From Pelargonium nanum (Eukaryota > Streptophyta > Magnoliopsida > Geraniales > Geraniaceae): 22,178 bases of DNA. Position 1 is the stretch's first letter. Every line of letters begins with the position of its first letter. Below the pieces are notes generated by a model. That model searched no databases and was not told the DNA's origin. It saw nothing but the letters and a program-made list of their open reading frames with translations. Location of the stretch: NCBI GenBank assembly GCA_036897485.1, contig JAYMTF010001629.1:1-22178 (forward strand). The letters are read 5' to 3'. Position numbers and translations under genes: made by a program. Positions 19,492-22,178 of this stretch are shown piece by piece.

Positions 19492-22178
19492 CTAAACATA
19501 GTATATCATGCCAACTTCAATAAGGCTGATGTGGGGAATGTTTAATGCCACAGAAGGTCCCCTACAGTTCTTCCGAAGAAATGAATATCCGATATCAATC
19601 ACGAGCTTCTTCAAATATGACGATGATCTCCTCGCCTTAACATACGAATGTCCCATTATATATGCTACTCCCGCTTCCTTTGCTTGGATCAGATCCATCA
19701 GCTCTTCCCTAACCGCCATATCCATCCCGGGGTGTGAGGCTAATTGAAACCTCACCTGCCGCCTCCTGATTTGTGGATTCTCATCTTCGTAAACAGATCC
19801 TAAGCTCTGCAGGGTTATGGATTTGCTGCTTTGCATTGAGCTGTTCACGCAGAAGTCCTCTACCTCGGATACTATTAAGCTCGAGGTTGATTGAACACTT
19901 CTGGTGCTTATTACAGCCATCCTCCCATCAAATGATGAGTTCTCGGAGCTGGAGATTTGTGGTTGAACTGCTTCCATTTGGATGAACTCGGCGATGCTTT
20001 GTATAAGCTGGTTCTCAAAGTTTCCATCATCCCGCTGGATATCCTTGTAGCCGTACCTCACGATGCAGCGGTACATACGGTATGATCTTGGACAAATACG
20101 ACCAATGAGGAAGCGTTCTTCAGGGGGTACGTAAGGGACTGGAACTGACTTCACACAAACGAAGACTAATACCTTGTGAAACGCAGGGAGGTTCGTTACA
20201 AAGTGAGAAAATATGGCAGGGACTCCTGTTGCCCATTCTGAATATATGAGACCTATTCCAGGTACCCTGACGATTCCAAGGCTGGGGCCCAGGCCAAGTA
20301 TCCATTTCAATGAAACTTTGTTGTGCAGATCGTAGTTGTACTTCTTGCGAGTCCCATAGTGCCAGACGTACATAATAACCATAAAAAAGAATGAAAGTAC
20401 CAATGGTACCCACCCCCCTTGAGGCACTTTTATGAGTGCCGCTGATAGATATACACCCTCGATGAACCAAAAGAAGAGAAGGAACCCTGCTGCTAGTAAC
20501 ATGCTCTTCTGCCAAACAAATACTACCACGAGTGCCATGAGAAATGTTGTAACGAACATCACTGTCATACAAGCAAGGCCTGGAGACAAAAAGCAATAAT
20601 TAGACTTCATGACAAAAGACAAGTACCAACTCATGAAGATAACGGAAGTTGGAACTCAGAACCAGACCAAGCTGCCACTGCTATAAAAGTTGCACACAGT
20701 AACTTCAAGTGAGTGGCATGACCATGAGTCTTGCTACTGGTCTCAAATTGAATATCAAGTTCTGCAATCTAAAACCCTAATGGTTTAGGTGTGCAATAGT
20801 GCATTTAGAACTACACATATCTATCTTTCACTATCAGCTGATTAAAAAACAAATATTTCACAAAGACGTACAAGGAAAATAGGGTCATATCAACATAATT
20901 CTATTCTTGGTTATGGAGGTTAGGAGTAGCAAGACAAGTCCGTCAGAGAATATGTCAATAAATGTAAAATGCAAGGAAGTACCTAGCAAAAACCATATCC
21001 ATTGTATATAAGTATAAACAGAAGGCCTATCCTATGTTATCGAATTGCATTGTAATCAATCAAAAACATGATAGCTAATCATATTTAGACATCACAAGCT
21101 CATCTGGGCAGGCATCTAAAAACCTATACCTAAAATTCAGATAAAGTAGATATGACATATTGTACAATTGGTGCACAATAATGTCATAGTATATGAGCAC
21201 CCAGAAGACACTACTGCTAGAAGGTGAGGAAATCTTTCGGAAAAATGACTTACCGTAAGCATTTCCAATTAAAGTTGTGTCTTGAAAGCCAATAGTTATA
21301 GAAAGAGTCAGGATCATGAGTATCCAGTTTATTTCTGGAATGTAGATCTGGCCATATATATGCTTGGAGGTGTGGACAACCTTGACTCTAGGAAAGCAAC
21401 CAAGAGCATGACATTGTTTGATGATTGAAAAAGTAGCAGTTATAACAGCCTGACTTCCGACAATAGCGGCAAGGGTGGCGATAACAAAAACAGGCCAATA
21501 TACAGGATCTGCAGCACATGAAATAATAAAATTGGGGCAAACCAATTCAAAAGGAGAGTTTTGGGATAAATATCAATTGGTGTCTTAAACACTAACCAGG
21601 AATTGAGTCATAAAAGCTGTGCGGAATGGATTGAATGTTTTTAGATAGGAATGCTGCCTGACCCATATATTGCACAACCAAACAAGGGTATATAACAAAT
21701 GCAAACGCAATCTGCACAAGCAAAAATGAATTTGAGTTCCAAATTTGCATTAACATATCTTGAGTTGCTTAATAGACCACTCTCTTCCATAATTTTTCAT
21801 CTAATTAGTTAAGCAAATAGAATATATGCCCCATTTGAAACTCACCTTTATTGACAAGGCTGTGAAGTGACCAAGATCTGCAAACATAGCTTCAGTACCT
21901 GATAAGAGCCCAACAGCTTTATGAGGTTCAAAGAGTTATGAAATGTCTACAATAACAACTAAGGGCTTCAGCTTGACCCGTCATAAAGACAAGAAGCATG
22001 AACTGTATGCATCGACTTAGAGATTAATTAAAGATATATCAAAAGCCGAATAATATTTATTTTGATGTCCAGATCCAACATACCAGTTATGGAAAGAAGA
22101 ATTCCTCCAAGAGATATCCAGCCATCTTTACCAGTAACATGAAAGAACTTGATAATATAATGTGGCGATAGTGCCTGA
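19492..22178 (-). CDS. KUP3: KUP/HAK/KT potassium transporter, KUP3-like copy B, 5' part missing at right edge
   Basis: The visible exons are 22178-22084 (partial), 21898-21846, 21711-21597, 21508-21254 and 20579-19492. They encode the last 534 residues of a normal KUP protein and match copy A exons 5-9 in order, phase and, except for exon 8 (255 against 261 nt), length; both last exons are 1088 nt. Motifs include [30 protein letters not shown] (canonical), [61 protein letters not shown] and the usual EVGMIYYV end. The protein is a membrane K+ transporter with about 12 segments; TM1, the start codon and the promoter are outside the window. Intron 8 is 674 bp here against 80 bp in copy A. Copy B looks like the more conserved member of the tandem pair. 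Confidence 0.92.

Noticed and set aside
20120..20596. Minus-strand 158-codon frame inside the KUP copy B last exon
   Set aside because: It is a shifted frame of the KUP coding exon; the KUP frame carries all the conserved motifs.
1..22178. tRNA, rRNA, CRISPR, bacterial operon or defence-system features
   Set aside because: I saw no cloverleaf genes with A/B boxes, no rRNA segments and no spaced direct-repeat arrays; gene structure is spliced and plant-like throughout.

Overview
The window is nuclear DNA of a flowering plant, almost certainly a eudicot. The evidence is AT-rich intergenic DNA, many GT-AG introns of about 80 to 1060 bp, a plastid-targeted Mfd-type helicase, a plant Qa-SNARE, a GPI-anchored lipid-transfer protein and two KUP/HAK/KT potassium transporters. 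I cannot narrow it to a family. There is no bacterial, phage or CRISPR content. Exon boundaries below were worked out by hand from splice sites, reading phase and protein family knowledge.

All six recognised genes lie on the minus strand, so each gene's start is at its higher coordinate. From left to right: (1) 1-106, the first 35 codons of an SYP2-group syntaxin (SYP22/VAM3-like), cut by the left edge; (2) 1360-8717, a complete 13-exon gene for a chloroplast Mfd/TRCF-like helicase of 824 aa, with an extra intron in its 3' UTR; (3) 9811-10314, a two-exon LTPG of 142 aa; (4) 10968-12054, plus a 5' UTR exon near 13131-13260, a small plant protein of about 192 aa that I do not recognise; (5) 14487-18676, a complete nine-exon potassium transporter of 788 aa, KUP3-like copy A; (6) 19492-22178, the 3' five exons of a second KUP3-like gene, copy B, cut by the right edge.

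From memory, Arabidopsis At3g02050 (KUP3/POT4) lies next to At3g02060 (the same plastid helicase). The window therefore looks like an expanded version of an old gene neighbourhood, with KUP3 duplicated in tandem and two genes between. The genes do not form a pathway: vacuolar trafficking, plastid DNA/RNA polymerase maintenance, cell-surface lipid binding and K+ transport are separate roles.

The most notable observation is that KUP copy A has a normal length and intact frame, but changes family-signature residues in two transport motifs and at its C-terminus, while copy B keeps the usual form where it can be seen. Other points of interest are a 3' UTR intron in the helicase gene, an 18-bp element shared by the two KUP 3' flanks, a fold-back repeat at about 13.84-14.2 kb, and an orphan Pro/Gln-rich open frame at 10.4-10.5 kb. 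I saw no convincing undescribed system; this is mostly ordinary plant genic DNA.
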